From Tsukamurella paurometabola DSM 20162 (GTDB lineage: Bacteria > Actinomycetota > Actinomycetes > Mycobacteriales > Mycobacteriaceae): a DNA stretch of 64,000 bases. Below, piece by piece: positions 7,474 to 16,523 of the stretch. The translations under genes and the position numbers were made by a program. The notes under the pieces were generated by a model that was not told the DNA's origin, searched no databases, and saw only the letters and a list, made by a program, of their open reading frames with translations. The stretch is taken from positions 372,001 through 436,000 of the forward strand of contig NC_014158.1 of NCBI RefSeq assembly GCF_000092225.1. Reading direction: 5' to 3'. Numbering within the stretch: the first letter of the stretch is position 1; each line of letters starts with the position of its first letter.

Positions 7474-10467
7474 CTACTCGTCCCGGTCGCGCTGCTGGTG
7501 CGGGCGGGGGCCGTCACCGGACGGGCCGGGGAAGGGGCGCTGACCCGGCCCTCGTCCGCCCGGTCCACCGGGCCCACCCGGGCCCTGTGGCCGGGGCGGG
7601 TACGGCGGGCGCGGCCCACCGGGACCACCCGGTCCGGCGGGGCCGCCGGGTCGCTGCTGGCGCGGCATCGGGCCGCTCGGGCGCGGACCGCCGCCCTGTC
7701 CGGGGGGACCGTAGGGCCCCTGCGGCCCGCGCGGACCGCCCGGCCCCTGCGGCGGAGGCCCGGGGCGCCGCTGCCCCGGGACCGGCGGCTGATAGCTCCG
7801 CGGGTCCTGCGGGGGACGCTGCATCGGCGCCGACGGGCGCGGCGGCTGGCCGGCGGGCGGCGGTCCCGGACGACGATTGCCCATCCGGATCTGGCCCGAC
7901 GGACGCTCGTTGTTCGACGGTGCGGTGGGATCGGCCGCGCTGTCCGGGATCGGACGCTGCTCGGCACTCCCCAACGATCCGGGGACCACGGGCGCGCCCG
8001 CGCCCACCAGCTGCGGCGCTGCACGGCCGGGCACCGCCGACGGAGGACGCACCGACGCCAGCGGACGGCCGTCGCGCGTCTCCGCGGGCAGCGCCGTCTC
8101 GCCCAGGCCGATCGCGTGCTGGATCTTGCGCATCCATTCGGGAGCCCACCAGCAGTCGTCGCCGAGAAGTTTCATCACCGCGGGCACCAGCACCATGCGG
8201 ACCACGGTGGCGTCGATGAGCAGCGCGAACATCAGGCCGAACGAGACGTACTTCATCATCACCAGGTCGGATGTGGCGAAGGCCGCGGCGACGCAGGCCA
8301 GCAGAATCGCAGCCGCGGTGATGATCCGGCCGGTGTTCGCGGTGCCGGCGCGGATGCTCTGCACCGTGGTGGCTCCCGCGGCTCTCTCCTCGATCATCCG
8401 GGAGATCACGAACACCTCGTAGTCGGTACTGAGACCGAAGACCACCGCGATCACCAGCACGAGCACCGGCGCCATCAGTGGGCCGCCGGAGAAGTTGAAG
8501 ATCGAGCCGCCGTGCCCGTCCACGAACATCCAGGTGAGGAAGCCCAGGGTGGAACCCAGCGACAGGATCGACATCAGCACCGCCTTGATCGGCAGCACCA
8601 GCGATCCGAACGCCAGGAACATCATCAGCGTGGTCACCACGACCAACAGCCCCATGAGTAGCGGCAACTTCCCGAGCATCGAGTCGATCGAGTCGTTCTG
8701 CAGCGTCGGCATGCCGCCGACCATGAACCCGACGCCCTTGCTGGCGTCCGCACCGTCCATCGTGATGCCGCGGATCTGCTCCACCGCCTGACTGACGGCC
8801 TTGGTGTCGTTCGGATCCTGGAGGTTGCCGTTGGAGGTACGGACCTTGACCTCGGGCCCTTCGCCTCGGATCTGGAGCGGGGAGCCATCGGACTTGGCGG
8901 TCGCGACCGCTGCAGTCGGGGGGCTGAAGCGGCTTGAATTGCGATCGGCCGGATCGGTGTGGACGAATCCGGGAATCTTGTTCGCCTCGTCGAGCACCTG
9001 CTTGATCTGGGCGTCATCGGCATTGGTGAACACGATCTGAATCGACTGACCGGTATACGCCGGGAAGGTCTCGAAGAACTTGTCCTGCGCCTGCCGCGTC
9101 TCGTTGGTGGGCGGCAGGTAGGTCTGCGAGATACCGCCGAACTGCAGGCCGATCACCGGAATGGTGATCGCCAGCAGGAGGGTGACCACACCGACCGTGT
9201 AGGCGATGGGCTTGCGCATGACCGCATCGGTCACCTTGCCCCACATGCCGTTCTCGATGTTGGCCTTGGTCTTCGGCTTACCGGTCTTCTCCGCGGCCCA
9301 GTGGATGATGCCGCCGATCAGCGGCAGCTTCCACTTGTCGAAGATGGTGAGGAACCAGTGGAAGCTCAGCGCGAACACGCGCGGGCCGAGCACGGCGAGC
9401 ATCGCGGGCAGCAGCACCAGCGACAGGAGCGCCGCGATGAACACGCCCAGCAGCGCGCCGGTGGCCATCGAGGTGAGCAGGCCCAGCGGCGAGATGTACA
9501 GACACGCGAGCGCGCCCACGATCAGCAGGGAGGACATCACGATGGTGCGGCCCGCCGTCATCACCGTGCGTCTGACCGCGGTCGGTGTGTCGTACCCCTC
9601 GTCCAGTTCCTCTCTGAACCGGGACACCATGAACAAGCCGTAGTCGTGCGCGATGCCCAGGCCGATCAGCGAGATGATCGGTCCGACGAACAGGTTGACT
9701 TCCATGAACTGTGCGAGGACGGAGGCGATCGCCATCGATGCGCCGATCGTCATCACACCGATGATCATCGGCAGCACCGCCGCCACGATGCCGCCGTAGA
9801 CGAAGAACAACACGATTGCGACGAGCGGCAGGGCGATGAGCTCCGCCTTCTTCTGATCGCGCTGAACGCCCTCGGTGACCTCGGATGTCACCGGTACGAG
9901 GCCGGCGAATCTGGCTTCGAATTTCCCGTCGGCCTGGGTCTTCAGAATGTCCCGGATCGGCTCCCGGATATCCGCCCAATCAAGGCCGCGTTGCGTGTCG
10001 TCGTTCGATTTGAGCGGCAGCGTGAAGAAGCCCCACGACTCGCCGTTGGCCTCGTTGCGGACGAACGGATTGTCGGCCGCGGGGAGCGTCGTGTAGCTGG
10101 CCGGGCGCATCGAGGTGTTCTCTGCATCCGCGCCGTACAGCTTCGCGTCCGGTCCCTTGGCGAACTGATCGAGGATCTTGGTCCGTGCGCTTTCGACGGA
10201 GTCCTTCACCTCTGCGTCGGTGACCTTCTTGCCGTCGGCGGCCTTCACCAGCACCAGGATGTCGGACTGCGCGAACCGGCCATTGGCCTCGTCCGTCAGT
10301 TTCGACGCGGCGACCGAATCGCTCTTCTCGTCGTAGAGGCCGTTCATCTTGGTCTTCGAGCCGAGACCGAGGAAGCCCCAGACGCCGGTGGCGGCGATCG
10401 AGACGAACAGGACCGCGATGATCGTGTATCGGAACGCGTACGAGAAGCGCCCTATCGCTGCGAACAA
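7474..10467 (-). CDS. mmpL3: MmpL3-type RND transporter, trehalose monomycolate flippase/exporter
   Basis: A 997-residue MmpL protein with two RND halves. Each half has a large extracytoplasmic loop and a membrane bundle. The proton-relay Asp-Tyr pairs occur in GLGIAHDYGLFMVSRF (about residue 272) and GLSTDYEVFVISRM (about residue 682). The last 220 or so residues are a Pro/Gly/Arg-rich cytoplasmic tail, as in mycobacterial MmpL3. The start is TTG at 10467, with AAGGA eight bases upstream. It is followed on the same strand order by the NYN gene and trmB, the known mmpL3 neighbourhood. Its role is moving trehalose monomycolate to the periplasm for outer-membrane building, probably essential. 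Confidence 0.93.
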   Translation of the reverse strand: MFAAIGRFSYAFRYTIIAVLFVSIAATGVWGFLGLGSKTKMNGLYDEKSDSVAASKLTDEANGRFAQSDILVLVKAADGKKVTDAEVKDSVESARTKILDQFAKGPDAKLYGADAENTSMRPASYTTLPAADNPFVRNEANGESWGFFTLPLKSNDDTQRGLDWADIREPIRDILKTQADGKFEARFAGLVPVTSEVTEGVQRDQKKAELIALPLVAIVLFFVYGGIVAAVLPMIIGVMTIGASMAIASVLAQFMEVNLFVGPIISLIGLGIAHDYGLFMVSRFREELDEGYDTPTAVRRTVMTAGRTIVMSSLLIVGALACLYISPLGLLTSMATGALLGVFIAALLSLVLLPAMLAVLGPRVFALSFHWFLTIFDKWKLPLIGGIIHWAAEKTGKPKTKANIENGMWGKVTDAVMRKPIAYTVGVVTLLLAITIPVIGLQFGGISQTYLPPTNETRQAQDKFFETFPAYTGQSIQIVFTNADDAQIKQVLDEANKIPGFVHTDPADRNSSRFSPPTAAVATAKSDGSPLQIRGEGPEVKVRTSNGNLQDPNDTKAVSQAVEQIRGITMDGADASKGVGFMVGGMPTLQNDSIDSMLGKLPLLMGLLVVVTTLMMFLAFGSLVLPIKAVLMSILSLGSTLGFLTWMFVDGHGGSIFNFSGGPLMAPVLVLVIAVVFGLSTDYEVFVISRMIEERAAGATTVQSIRAGTANTGRIITAAAILLACVAAAFATSDLVMMKYVSFGLMFALLIDATVVRMVLVPAVMKLLGDDCWWAPEWMRKIQHAIGLGETALPAETRDGRPLASVRPPSAVPGRAAPQLVGAGAPVVPGSLGSAEQRPIPDSAADPTAPSNNERPSGQIRMGNRRPGPPPAGQPPRPSAPMQRPPQDPRSYQPPVPGQRRPGPPPQGPGGPRGPQGPYGPPGQGGGPRPSGPMPRQQRPGGPAGPGGPGGPRPPYPPRPQGPGGPGGPGGRGPGQRPFPGPSGDGPRPHQQRDRDE

Positions 10468-10500
10468 GCGAAAATTCCTTTCCGGTGGCCGGGCCCGAAC

Positions 10501-11166
10501 TCAGACACGACTCGAAAGTAGCGAAGACAGGGGGCGGAACGGCTGCAGCCACGCACCCTCGTCGGGCAGCGAATCGAGGCTCACACGTGGCAGCGGCTCG
10601 CGGAACACCCCGGCGATGTCTTCGAGATCAACGAACTCCAGAGTAGGGGACTGCAGCGCCCAGGCGGCGTGCTCACGGAACCCGAGTACCTTTACCGGGA
10701 CCCCGGTGGCGGCGATCTCCTCCAGCGGTTCGCGGAAGGCCTGGCCGTCGGCCGAGGCCACCAGCAGCCCTCCGAGGCCCGGGCGGTAGCGCCGTACCTC
10801 GATGTGATCGAGCATGTCGGCGTCGACATCGCTGTCCTCGTCGACCTTGGGCTTGGCGAACACGGCGTAGCCCACGTTCCGCAGGGCCTCGACCCAGGGA
10901 CGCACCACGTCGGCGGTGCCGGGAGCGATGTTGGTGAAGACGGTGGCCTCGGGCTCGAGCCGACTGTCGGTATCGGATTCCAGGGCGGCGGTGTACTCGA
11001 GGAGCCACCGGCCCAGCGCATCGAATCGCGGACGGTGCGCCGCCGTCGGGCGGCCGCCGAGGATGGAACCGAGCCCCATATCGAGGTTCGGCGCGTCCCA
11101 GACCAGCAGAACCCGTCTTGCCGCGTCGAGGGACGCCTCGGAGGGATCGGTCGCAGTTCCCGTCAC
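10501..11166 (-). CDS. NYN-domain protein (PIN-like nuclease fold), Rv0207c-like
   Basis: A 221-residue protein with a NYN/PIN-like domain. Conserved acidic residues appear in VWDAPNLDMGLG, SDVDADMLDHI and LVASADGQAF, the pattern for metal-dependent RNA cleavage. The actual substrate is unknown. It starts at GTG 11166, overlapping the trmB stop by four bases (GTGA), so it is translationally coupled to trmB; mmpL3 follows 33 bp later. Conservation of trmB-NYN-mmpL3 order in mycolic-acid bacteria suggests a role tied to envelope growth, but this is only inference from position. Confidence 0.85.
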   Translation of the reverse strand: MTGTATDPSEASLDAARRVLLVWDAPNLDMGLGSILGGRPTAAHRPRFDALGRWLLEYTAALESDTDSRLEPEATVFTNIAPGTADVVRPWVEALRNVGYAVFAKPKVDEDSDVDADMLDHIEVRRYRPGLGGLLVASADGQAFREPLEEIAATGVPVKVLGFREHAAWALQSPTLEFVDLEDIAGVFREPLPRVSLDSLPDEGAWLQPFRPLSSLLSSRV

Positions 11167-11966
11167 CGGTGCGCTCCTTCCTCCACGACCCGTTCCCAGA
11201 CGAACTCGTGGATCTCACGGCCCACCTGCGCGGCCTTGTCCTGGAACTTCGTGACCGGCCGGTCGACACTGATCGGCAGGTTCGCGTCGGCGAGCCGCGG
11301 GGGTAGTTCCACGGGCCGCAACAGCGGCTCGCTCGGAGCGACCTCCGCGATCGCCTCCGCATAGTCTGCATGATCGGTGGCCACGTGCAGAATCCCTCCG
11401 ACCCGCAACCGGTCCGCGATCAGCGAGAACATGCGCGGTTGCAGCAGCCGGCGCTTGTGGTGCCGGGCCTTCGGCCAGGGGTCCGGGAAGTACACCCGCA
11501 CGCCTTCCAGCGAGCCCGGCGCGATCATGTCCTCGAGGACGGCGACGCCGTCGCCGCGCACCACCCGCACGTTGGTCAGGCCCTGGCGCTGCACACCGCC
11601 GACCAACTGTGCGATCCCGGGCAGGTACACCTCCACCGCCAGGACGTCGCGTTCCGGCTCGGCCTCGGCCATCGCCACCGTCGACGTGCCGGTTCCGCAG
11701 CCGATCTCCACGATGAGCGGTGCGGTGCGGCCGAACCAGGCCGGGGCGTCGAGTGGGTGTGACGGGGCCGGGAAGGCATCCTCGTTCGGCGCACCGTCGA
11801 CGGGACGCGCCGGCGGGATGTCGCGCCCGATCGTCGGCCACATCTCGTCCATCGCCCGCTGCTGTGACGGAGTCAACGCTCCACGGCGAGAGCGGAAACT
11901 GGTCACACGGGGGTACAGCCGACGGTGTTCGGCGCGGGGGTCTTGAGATTCGGGCACGCTCTCCAT
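11163..11966 (-). CDS. trmB: tRNA (guanine-N7-)-methyltransferase
   Basis: A 267-residue SAM-dependent enzyme that forms m7G46 in tRNA. Visible motifs are the SAM site PLIVEIGCGTGTST, YFPDPWPKARHHKRRL (the TrmB signature for tRNA and catalysis) and TDHADYAEAI. The frame is open further upstream, but the ATG at 11966 gives the family length (about 260) and leaves a short divergent spacer to lprG. Its stop overlaps the NYN gene start. Confidence 0.93.
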   Translation of the reverse strand: MESVPESQDPRAEHRRLYPRVTSFRSRRGALTPSQQRAMDEMWPTIGRDIPPARPVDGAPNEDAFPAPSHPLDAPAWFGRTAPLIVEIGCGTGTSTVAMAEAEPERDVLAVEVYLPGIAQLVGGVQRQGLTNVRVVRGDGVAVLEDMIAPGSLEGVRVYFPDPWPKARHHKRRLLQPRMFSLIADRLRVGGILHVATDHADYAEAIAEVAPSEPLLRPVELPPRLADANLPISVDRPVTKFQDKAAQVGREIHEFVWERVVEEGAHR

Positions 11967-11990
11967 CGTCCCAGCCGAACGAATGTGACC

Positions 11991-12004
11991 TAGCATTGGC
12001 CGCA
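11991..12004 (+). promoter_or_regulatory. -10 element giving a leaderless lprG transcript
   Basis: TAGCAT at 11991-11996 is followed by exactly seven bases and then the lprG ATG at 12004. No ribosome site is visible. This is the arrangement of leaderless actinobacterial mRNAs, where transcription starts at the start codon. Confidence 0.6.
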
Positions 12005-12735
12005 TGATCGTGCGTAACAGTCGCCACACGGCACTTCGCCTGGCCACCCTGATGGTGGCGCTCCTCGCCGCATTCGGTCTCGTCGCCGGCTGCTCCAAGG
12101 CCGAAGGCGAGGCGAAGAAGAATGATGCCCCGCTACCCGACGCCACGACGATGATCGACTCCTCGTCGGCCGCGGCGAAGGCGCTGCGGGATGTGTATCT
12201 CGATCTGTCGGTCGACGGCACCGTGCCGAAGCTGCCGGTCAAGAGCGTCTCCGCGTATCTCACCAACGATCCGAAGGTGGCCGGTCAGGGCGATGCCGAT
12301 GTGATCTTCAACGGCACCCAGGTCAAGGCGAAGTTCGTGGTGGTCGATTCCAAGCTGTGGGCGCAGTTCGGCGCCGGTCAGTCGTATCAGGACATGGGCC
12401 TCGCGGCCGACATCTACGACGCCTCGGCCATCCTCGATCCGAACAAGGGCATCGCGAACCTGATCGCCTCGGTCCGCGAGCCCAAGGCCGAGGGCCGCGA
12501 GCAGATCGGCGGCGTCGAGACGGTTCGCCTGTCCGGCATCATCCCGGGGAGCGCACTCGCGGGCATCGTGCCCAAGGCCGATCTGGGCGACCGCCCCGTC
12601 ACCTTCTGGGTGCAGGAGGCCGCGCCGAACAACCTGGTGCGCGCCAACGTCGGCTTCGACGCGGGCACCCTCACCGTGACCCTGTCGGACTGGGGCAAGA
12701 AGCAGCAGCTGATCGATCCGAAGACCGCCAAGTGA
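12004..12735 (+). CDS. lprG: LprG-like lipoprotein (LppX/LprAFG family)
   Basis: A 243-residue lipoprotein. The signal peptide ends in the lipobox LVAGC (Cys at residue 30). The remaining half-barrel domain matches the LppX_LprAFG family (VKSVSAYLTNDPKVAGQG, IFNGTQVKAKFVVVDSKLWAQF). Family members bind triacylated lipids or glycolipids in a hydrophobic pocket and carry them across the periplasm. The next gene overlaps the stop and encodes the P55 exporter, the same pair as lprG-Rv1410c in M. tuberculosis. Together they export triacylglycerol and help surface lipoglycan placement. Confidence 0.9.
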   Translation: MIVRNSRHTALRLATLMVALLAAFGLVAGCSKAEGEAKKNDAPLPDATTMIDSSSAAAKALRDVYLDLSVDGTVPKLPVKSVSAYLTNDPKVAGQGDADVIFNGTQVKAKFVVVDSKLWAQFGAGQSYQDMGLAADIYDASAILDPNKGIANLIASVREPKAEGREQIGGVETVRLSGIIPGSALAGIVPKADLGDRPVTFWVQEAAPNNLVRANVGFDAGTLTVTLSDWGKKQQLIDPKTAK

Positions 12736-14321
12736 CGCAGGCCCCAGCGGTCGCGGCCCCCGCGGCCGGGCCGGTGCGTGGGCGGGGCGTCGCGATCGGG
12801 GCGGCGGGGTTGGCGGTGCTCCTGGGGGCACTCGACACCTATGTGGTGGTGTCGGTGCTCGAGGACATCATGCGGAGCGTGCAGATCCCGATCAACCGGC
12901 TGCAAGAGGCCACCCTGATCGTCACCTGCTATCTGCTGGGGTACATCGCGGCGATGCCGCTCCTCGGCCGGCTCTCGGACCGATTCGGCCGGCGGCTGGT
13001 GCTGCAGGCCAGTCTGGTGTTGTTCATCGTCGGTTCGGTGATCACGGCCACCGCCGACACCGTCCCGACGGTGCTCGCAGGGCGCGTGGTGCAGGGTGTC
13101 GCGAGCGGTGCCCTGCTGCCCGTGACCCTGGCGCTGGCCGCTGACCTGTGGTCCGCGCGGCGCCGCGCCGCGGTGCTGGGCTGGGTCGGGGCCGCGCAGG
13201 AATTGGGCAGCGTGCTCGGCCCCGTCGTGGGCGTCGGCGTGGTCGCGCTGGTCCATGACAAGTTCACCTCCGTCCCCGCCGACGACGCCTGGCGCGTCGT
13301 GTTCTGGGTGCAGGTGCCGCTCGCGCTGGTCGCGATACTGCTGATACAGCTGTCGGTACCCACACGGTCGGGTACCGAGAAGCAGAGCGTCGATGTGGTC
13401 GGCGGTCTGCTGCTCGCGGTCGCCCTGGGCCTGTCGGTGATGGGCCTGTACAACCCCGACCCGAACGGCGAGCAGATCCTGCCGCCGAACGGTCCGGTGC
13501 TGCTCGGTGGTGCGGCGGTGGCGTTCGTGGCGTTCGCGGTGTGGGAGAAGTTCGCCCGCACCAAGCTGATCGACCCGGCGGGAATGCGCGTACTGCCCTT
13601 CCTCGCGGCGTGCGCCGCGTCGGTGTGCGCGGGCGCCGCACTCATGATCACGCTGGTCGACATCGAGCTGTATGCGCGGCTGGTGCTGGAACGGTCGCAA
13701 GTCGATTCCGTGGTCCTGCTGGTGCGCTTCCTGATCGCGCTGCCGATCGGAGCGATCCTGGGTGGCCTGATCGCGGCGCGGATCGGCGATCGATGGATCT
13801 CGGTGGCGGGCCTGCTCGTCGCCGCCGCCGGTTACCTGCTCATCGCGCAGTGGCCGCGGGATGTACTCGCAGCCGACTACTTCGGGGCGCTGCCCGTCCT
13901 CGATACCTCGCTCGCCGTCGCGGGCTTCGGCCTGGGGCTGGTGATCGGTCCCCTGTCGTCGGCGGCGTTGCGTGCGGTGTCGCTCTCGCAGGCGGGGATC
14001 GCATCGGCGTTGCTCGTGGTGGCGCGGATGAGCGGCATGCTGATCGGCGTGGCCGCGCTCACCGTGTTCGGGCTGCACCGCTTGGCCGCGATCCAGGCCG
14101 GGATGCCCGCCCCGCAGGTGCAGGGCGACTTCGTCGCGCGGGTGAAGGCCATGGCCGGTCAGGTGCAGGACGCCTACGCGATCATGTTCGGCGAGGTCTT
14201 CGCCGTCACGGCGGTGATCTGCCTGGTCGGGGCCGTGTTCGCGGCGTTCGTCGCGGGCGGGCGGCACCAATCGCCGCAATCGTCCGCCGAGGACGGCGAT
14301 GCGCTCGTAACCTCCTCCTAG
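12732..14321 (+). CDS. P55-like MFS transporter, partner of LprG
   Basis: A 529-residue major facilitator, DHA2/14-TM class. The N-terminal helix holds LLGALDTYVVVSVL, the loop 2-3 motif GRLSDRFGRRLVL matches motif A, and GRVVQGVASGALLPVTLALAADLW matches motif B/C regions. Start GTG 12732 overlaps the lprG stop (GTGA). In mycobacteria this partner exports lipids, and its loss alters cell-wall permeability and drug susceptibility. Length fits P55 (about 518). Confidence 0.9.
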   Translation: MTQAPAVAAPAAGPVRGRGVAIGAAGLAVLLGALDTYVVVSVLEDIMRSVQIPINRLQEATLIVTCYLLGYIAAMPLLGRLSDRFGRRLVLQASLVLFIVGSVITATADTVPTVLAGRVVQGVASGALLPVTLALAADLWSARRRAAVLGWVGAAQELGSVLGPVVGVGVVALVHDKFTSVPADDAWRVVFWVQVPLALVAILLIQLSVPTRSGTEKQSVDVVGGLLLAVALGLSVMGLYNPDPNGEQILPPNGPVLLGGAAVAFVAFAVWEKFARTKLIDPAGMRVLPFLAACAASVCAGAALMITLVDIELYARLVLERSQVDSVVLLVRFLIALPIGAILGGLIAARIGDRWISVAGLLVAAAGYLLIAQWPRDVLAADYFGALPVLDTSLAVAGFGLGLVIGPLSSAALRAVSLSQAGIASALLVVARMSGMLIGVAALTVFGLHRLAAIQAGMPAPQVQGDFVARVKAMAGQVQDAYAIMFGEVFAVTAVICLVGAVFAAFVAGGRHQSPQSSAEDGDALVTSS

Positions 14322-14359
14322 GAACGGCGCGGGGGCGCCGGGGGAGCTGGGGGCTCACC

Positions 14360-15073
14360 ATGGGGGATCTCACTGTGCGGGGCGGCCCGCCACGGGTGCG
14401 GCTGCTGGGCCGTGACGGCGTGGGCAAGTCGGTACTGGCCGCGGCCCTGGAGCGCCGCGGCATAGCGACGACGAAGCGCGACAGCGGCGACGCGAACCTC
14501 TACTGCCTGGCCGGCGGGCTGCGCGCCACCGACCGGGCGGCGATCGCGACGCTCGCCGCCGGCCGAACACCCCTGCTGGTGGCCTGGACGAAGGCCGATG
14601 CGGCGGGCTCCTGGCGGGCGGCCGACGCGCGCGCCGCCGAGCTCGCCGGTGAGCTGGGCCGGCCCGTTCTCGCGGTGATGGCGCTGCTCGACGTGATCGG
14701 TACCGACGAGCTGGACATCGCGCGCCGGCTCGCCGCGTCCGCGTTCGCGCTGCCCGAGTCGGTCGCCGAGGCCGCGGCGGCGCTCGGCGACGATGCCTCG
14801 GTGCTGGTGCGGACCGGCGGGTACGGTCTGGCCTGCGCGATCGGTGCGCTGCGCGAGACTCCGTCGCTCTCCACGGACGAGTTGCTGCCCCGGCTGCACG
14901 AGCTCAGCGGGGTCGACCTTCTCGCCGAGCCGGTGATCGCCGCCTTCGCGGGATTCGAAGCGCGACGGGAGGCCGAGTTCGATGAGACGCTGCGCACCGT
15001 CGCCCGGACCGACTGTGCGCGGCGCGACGAGGCCGAACACCTGCTGCTCGATCGCTTGGCGCGGGTCTCATGA
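14360..15073 (+). CDS. P-loop GTPase-like protein, unknown function
   Basis: A 237-residue protein starting at ATG 14360. The N-terminus has a Walker A motif GRDGVGKS (residues about 17-24), and PLLVAWTKADAAG resembles the NKxD-type guanine site with Thr-Lys-Ala-Asp. The C-terminal half is helical. It overlaps the next gene by four bases (ATGA). The position between trmB and pckG corresponds to conserved hypothetical genes in mycobacteria (Rv0209/Rv0210 region), but orthology was not verified. Confidence 0.65.
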   Translation: MGDLTVRGGPPRVRLLGRDGVGKSVLAAALERRGIATTKRDSGDANLYCLAGGLRATDRAAIATLAAGRTPLLVAWTKADAAGSWRAADARAAELAGELGRPVLAVMALLDVIGTDELDIARRLAASAFALPESVAEAAAALGDDASVLVRTGGYGLACAIGALRETPSLSTDELLPRLHELSGVDLLAEPVIAAFAGFEARREAEFDETLRTVARTDCARRDEAEHLLLDRLARVS

Positions 15074-16110
15074 CGGTGCTGGTGGCGGCGCAGGACGCGG
15101 CCGGTGCGATCGCGGTGGCGCGAGCTCTGGACGGGGCCCCGGCGGTGGTCGGCGCGGACGGCGCGCTGACCCCGCTCGCGGAGCAGCCTCGGGAGGTGGA
15201 CGCCGCGGTCTACGTCCTCGATGCCTGTGTGCCCGCGGACCCGGTCGATTCGGTCGCGCTGGGGAGACTGCGGGCACGCTGGGGCACCGTGGTCGCCGCG
15301 ACCGGTGCCGAGGCGTATCCGGATAGCGCCGCGACCTGTGCGGAGTCGGCGCGGCGGCTGGGCGTCGCCGTGCTGCCCGTCGAACCGGGGTTGGCGGCGA
15401 TCCGTGCCGCGCTGGCGTGCGCGCCCGCTCCGGAGCCGTGCGTTCCCGCGGTCCCGGCGCGACCGAATCCGGCGTTGGAGCGGGCCGATCGCTCGGCGTA
15501 CCTGAGGTCCACGGTCGCGCGGATGCGGGCTGCGCTGCTCGCCGAGTCCGCCGAGCGGTTCCGCGGGCGGGACGACGACGCGAGCCCGGAGCGGGTGCGG
15601 GCGCGGCTCGAGCGGACCGTGGCTGGCCTGGAACTGTCGCTGCACGAGTACCTCCGGGCCGCCTATCGGGGTACCTTCGCGGGCTGGCCGTCGCCGCCGG
15701 AGCCCGCCGTGCCGGTGCTCTCCCGTCCGGACCCGACGGAGCCGCCGGCGCACCGTCGGCGGCCCGAGGACGCGGCCGTACTGGTGCTGGGTGCCTCGGC
15801 CGGACTCGGAATCGGCCGGGCGGTGGCCGCGCCGCTGGAGGCGCTCGGCACGCTGCGCTGGCTGGCATTGCCGATCAGTTTGGTCGTGGGCCTCGCGGCG
15901 GCGTTGTGGCTGCTGCGAGTGCGTCGCCGGACCAGCGCTCGGGCCTCTCGCCGCGCCTGGTCCGACGGTGCCGCGGCGGCGCACCGGCAGCGTGTCGAGT
16001 ACGAGATCGCGGCGGCATTGGTGGCGGCCGAGTCCGATGCCGCGCTCCGGCTCGCCCGCGGTCCGGGAACCGAACCGCGACCTGATGCGTCCAATGGTCA
16101 TGGAGCCTGA
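15070..16110 (+). CDS. Membrane-anchored protein, unknown function
   Basis: A 346-residue protein. Residues 1-120 look like a small Rossmann-type domain with VDAAVYVLDACVPADP, reminiscent of a degenerate GTPase/dynamin-like partner. Residues about 150-210 are helical. Two membrane segments lie at about 235-255 (VLVLGASAGLGIGRAVAA) and 265-285 (ISLVVGLAAALWLL), followed by a basic cytoplasmic tail. It overlaps the preceding GTPase-like gene by four bases and may act with it. No family was recognised. Confidence 0.65.
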   Translation: MTVLVAAQDAAGAIAVARALDGAPAVVGADGALTPLAEQPREVDAAVYVLDACVPADPVDSVALGRLRARWGTVVAATGAEAYPDSAATCAESARRLGVAVLPVEPGLAAIRAALACAPAPEPCVPAVPARPNPALERADRSAYLRSTVARMRAALLAESAERFRGRDDDASPERVRARLERTVAGLELSLHEYLRAAYRGTFAGWPSPPEPAVPVLSRPDPTEPPAHRRRPEDAAVLVLGASAGLGIGRAVAAPLEALGTLRWLALPISLVVGLAAALWLLRVRRRTSARASRRAWSDGAAAAHRQRVEYEIAAALVAAESDAALRLARGPGTEPRPDASNGHGA

Positions 16111-16435
16111 GTTCGGGTTGTTCGCCGGCGGCGACTCCGACGCCGCCGGCCCCGATCTGTTCGACGGTGCCGTCCCCGCTGCGGCACCGTCGTCCGAGGG
16201 GCTCTGGGTGAGCGCCGACGGCGGCTGGTTCGACGTGCACGCCCTGGATACCGACGGCGACGGCCACCCCGATACGGGCACCCTCTCCGGGCCCGGCGGC
16301 ACGGCCGTCTTCACCGACCTCGACGCCGACGGGGTGGCCGACGTGTACCACCGGATCAGGCCCGACGGCACATTCGAGACCTGGCGGTTCTCCGGTGGCT
16401 CATGGCACCTGCTGGACCGCGGCGAGGTGATGTGA
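16085..16435 (+). CDS. Small acidic protein with Ca2+-loop-like Asp repeats
   Basis: About 116 residues, starting at ATG 16085 (ATGs at 16094 and 16100 are alternatives). It overlaps the end of the previous gene in another frame. Two Asp-rich loops, DTDGDGHPDT and DLDADGVADVYH, resemble calcium-binding DxDxDG loops of thrombospondin type 3 or EF-hand proteins. They are followed by the beta-like stretch RIRPDGTFETWRFSGGSW. No signal peptide is seen. Function unknown. Confidence 0.6.
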   Translation: MRPMVMEPEFGLFAGGDSDAAGPDLFDGAVPAAAPSSEGLWVSADGGWFDVHALDTDGDGHPDTGTLSGPGGTAVFTDLDADGVADVYHRIRPDGTFETWRFSGGSWHLLDRGEVM

Positions 16436-16523
16436 GCAGTCGCACGTCACCCTCGGAGCTGGGACCTTGCTCGATGTGTGACACTGGTTAAAGGAGTCGG
16501 CACGACATCTCGGGAGATGACAC

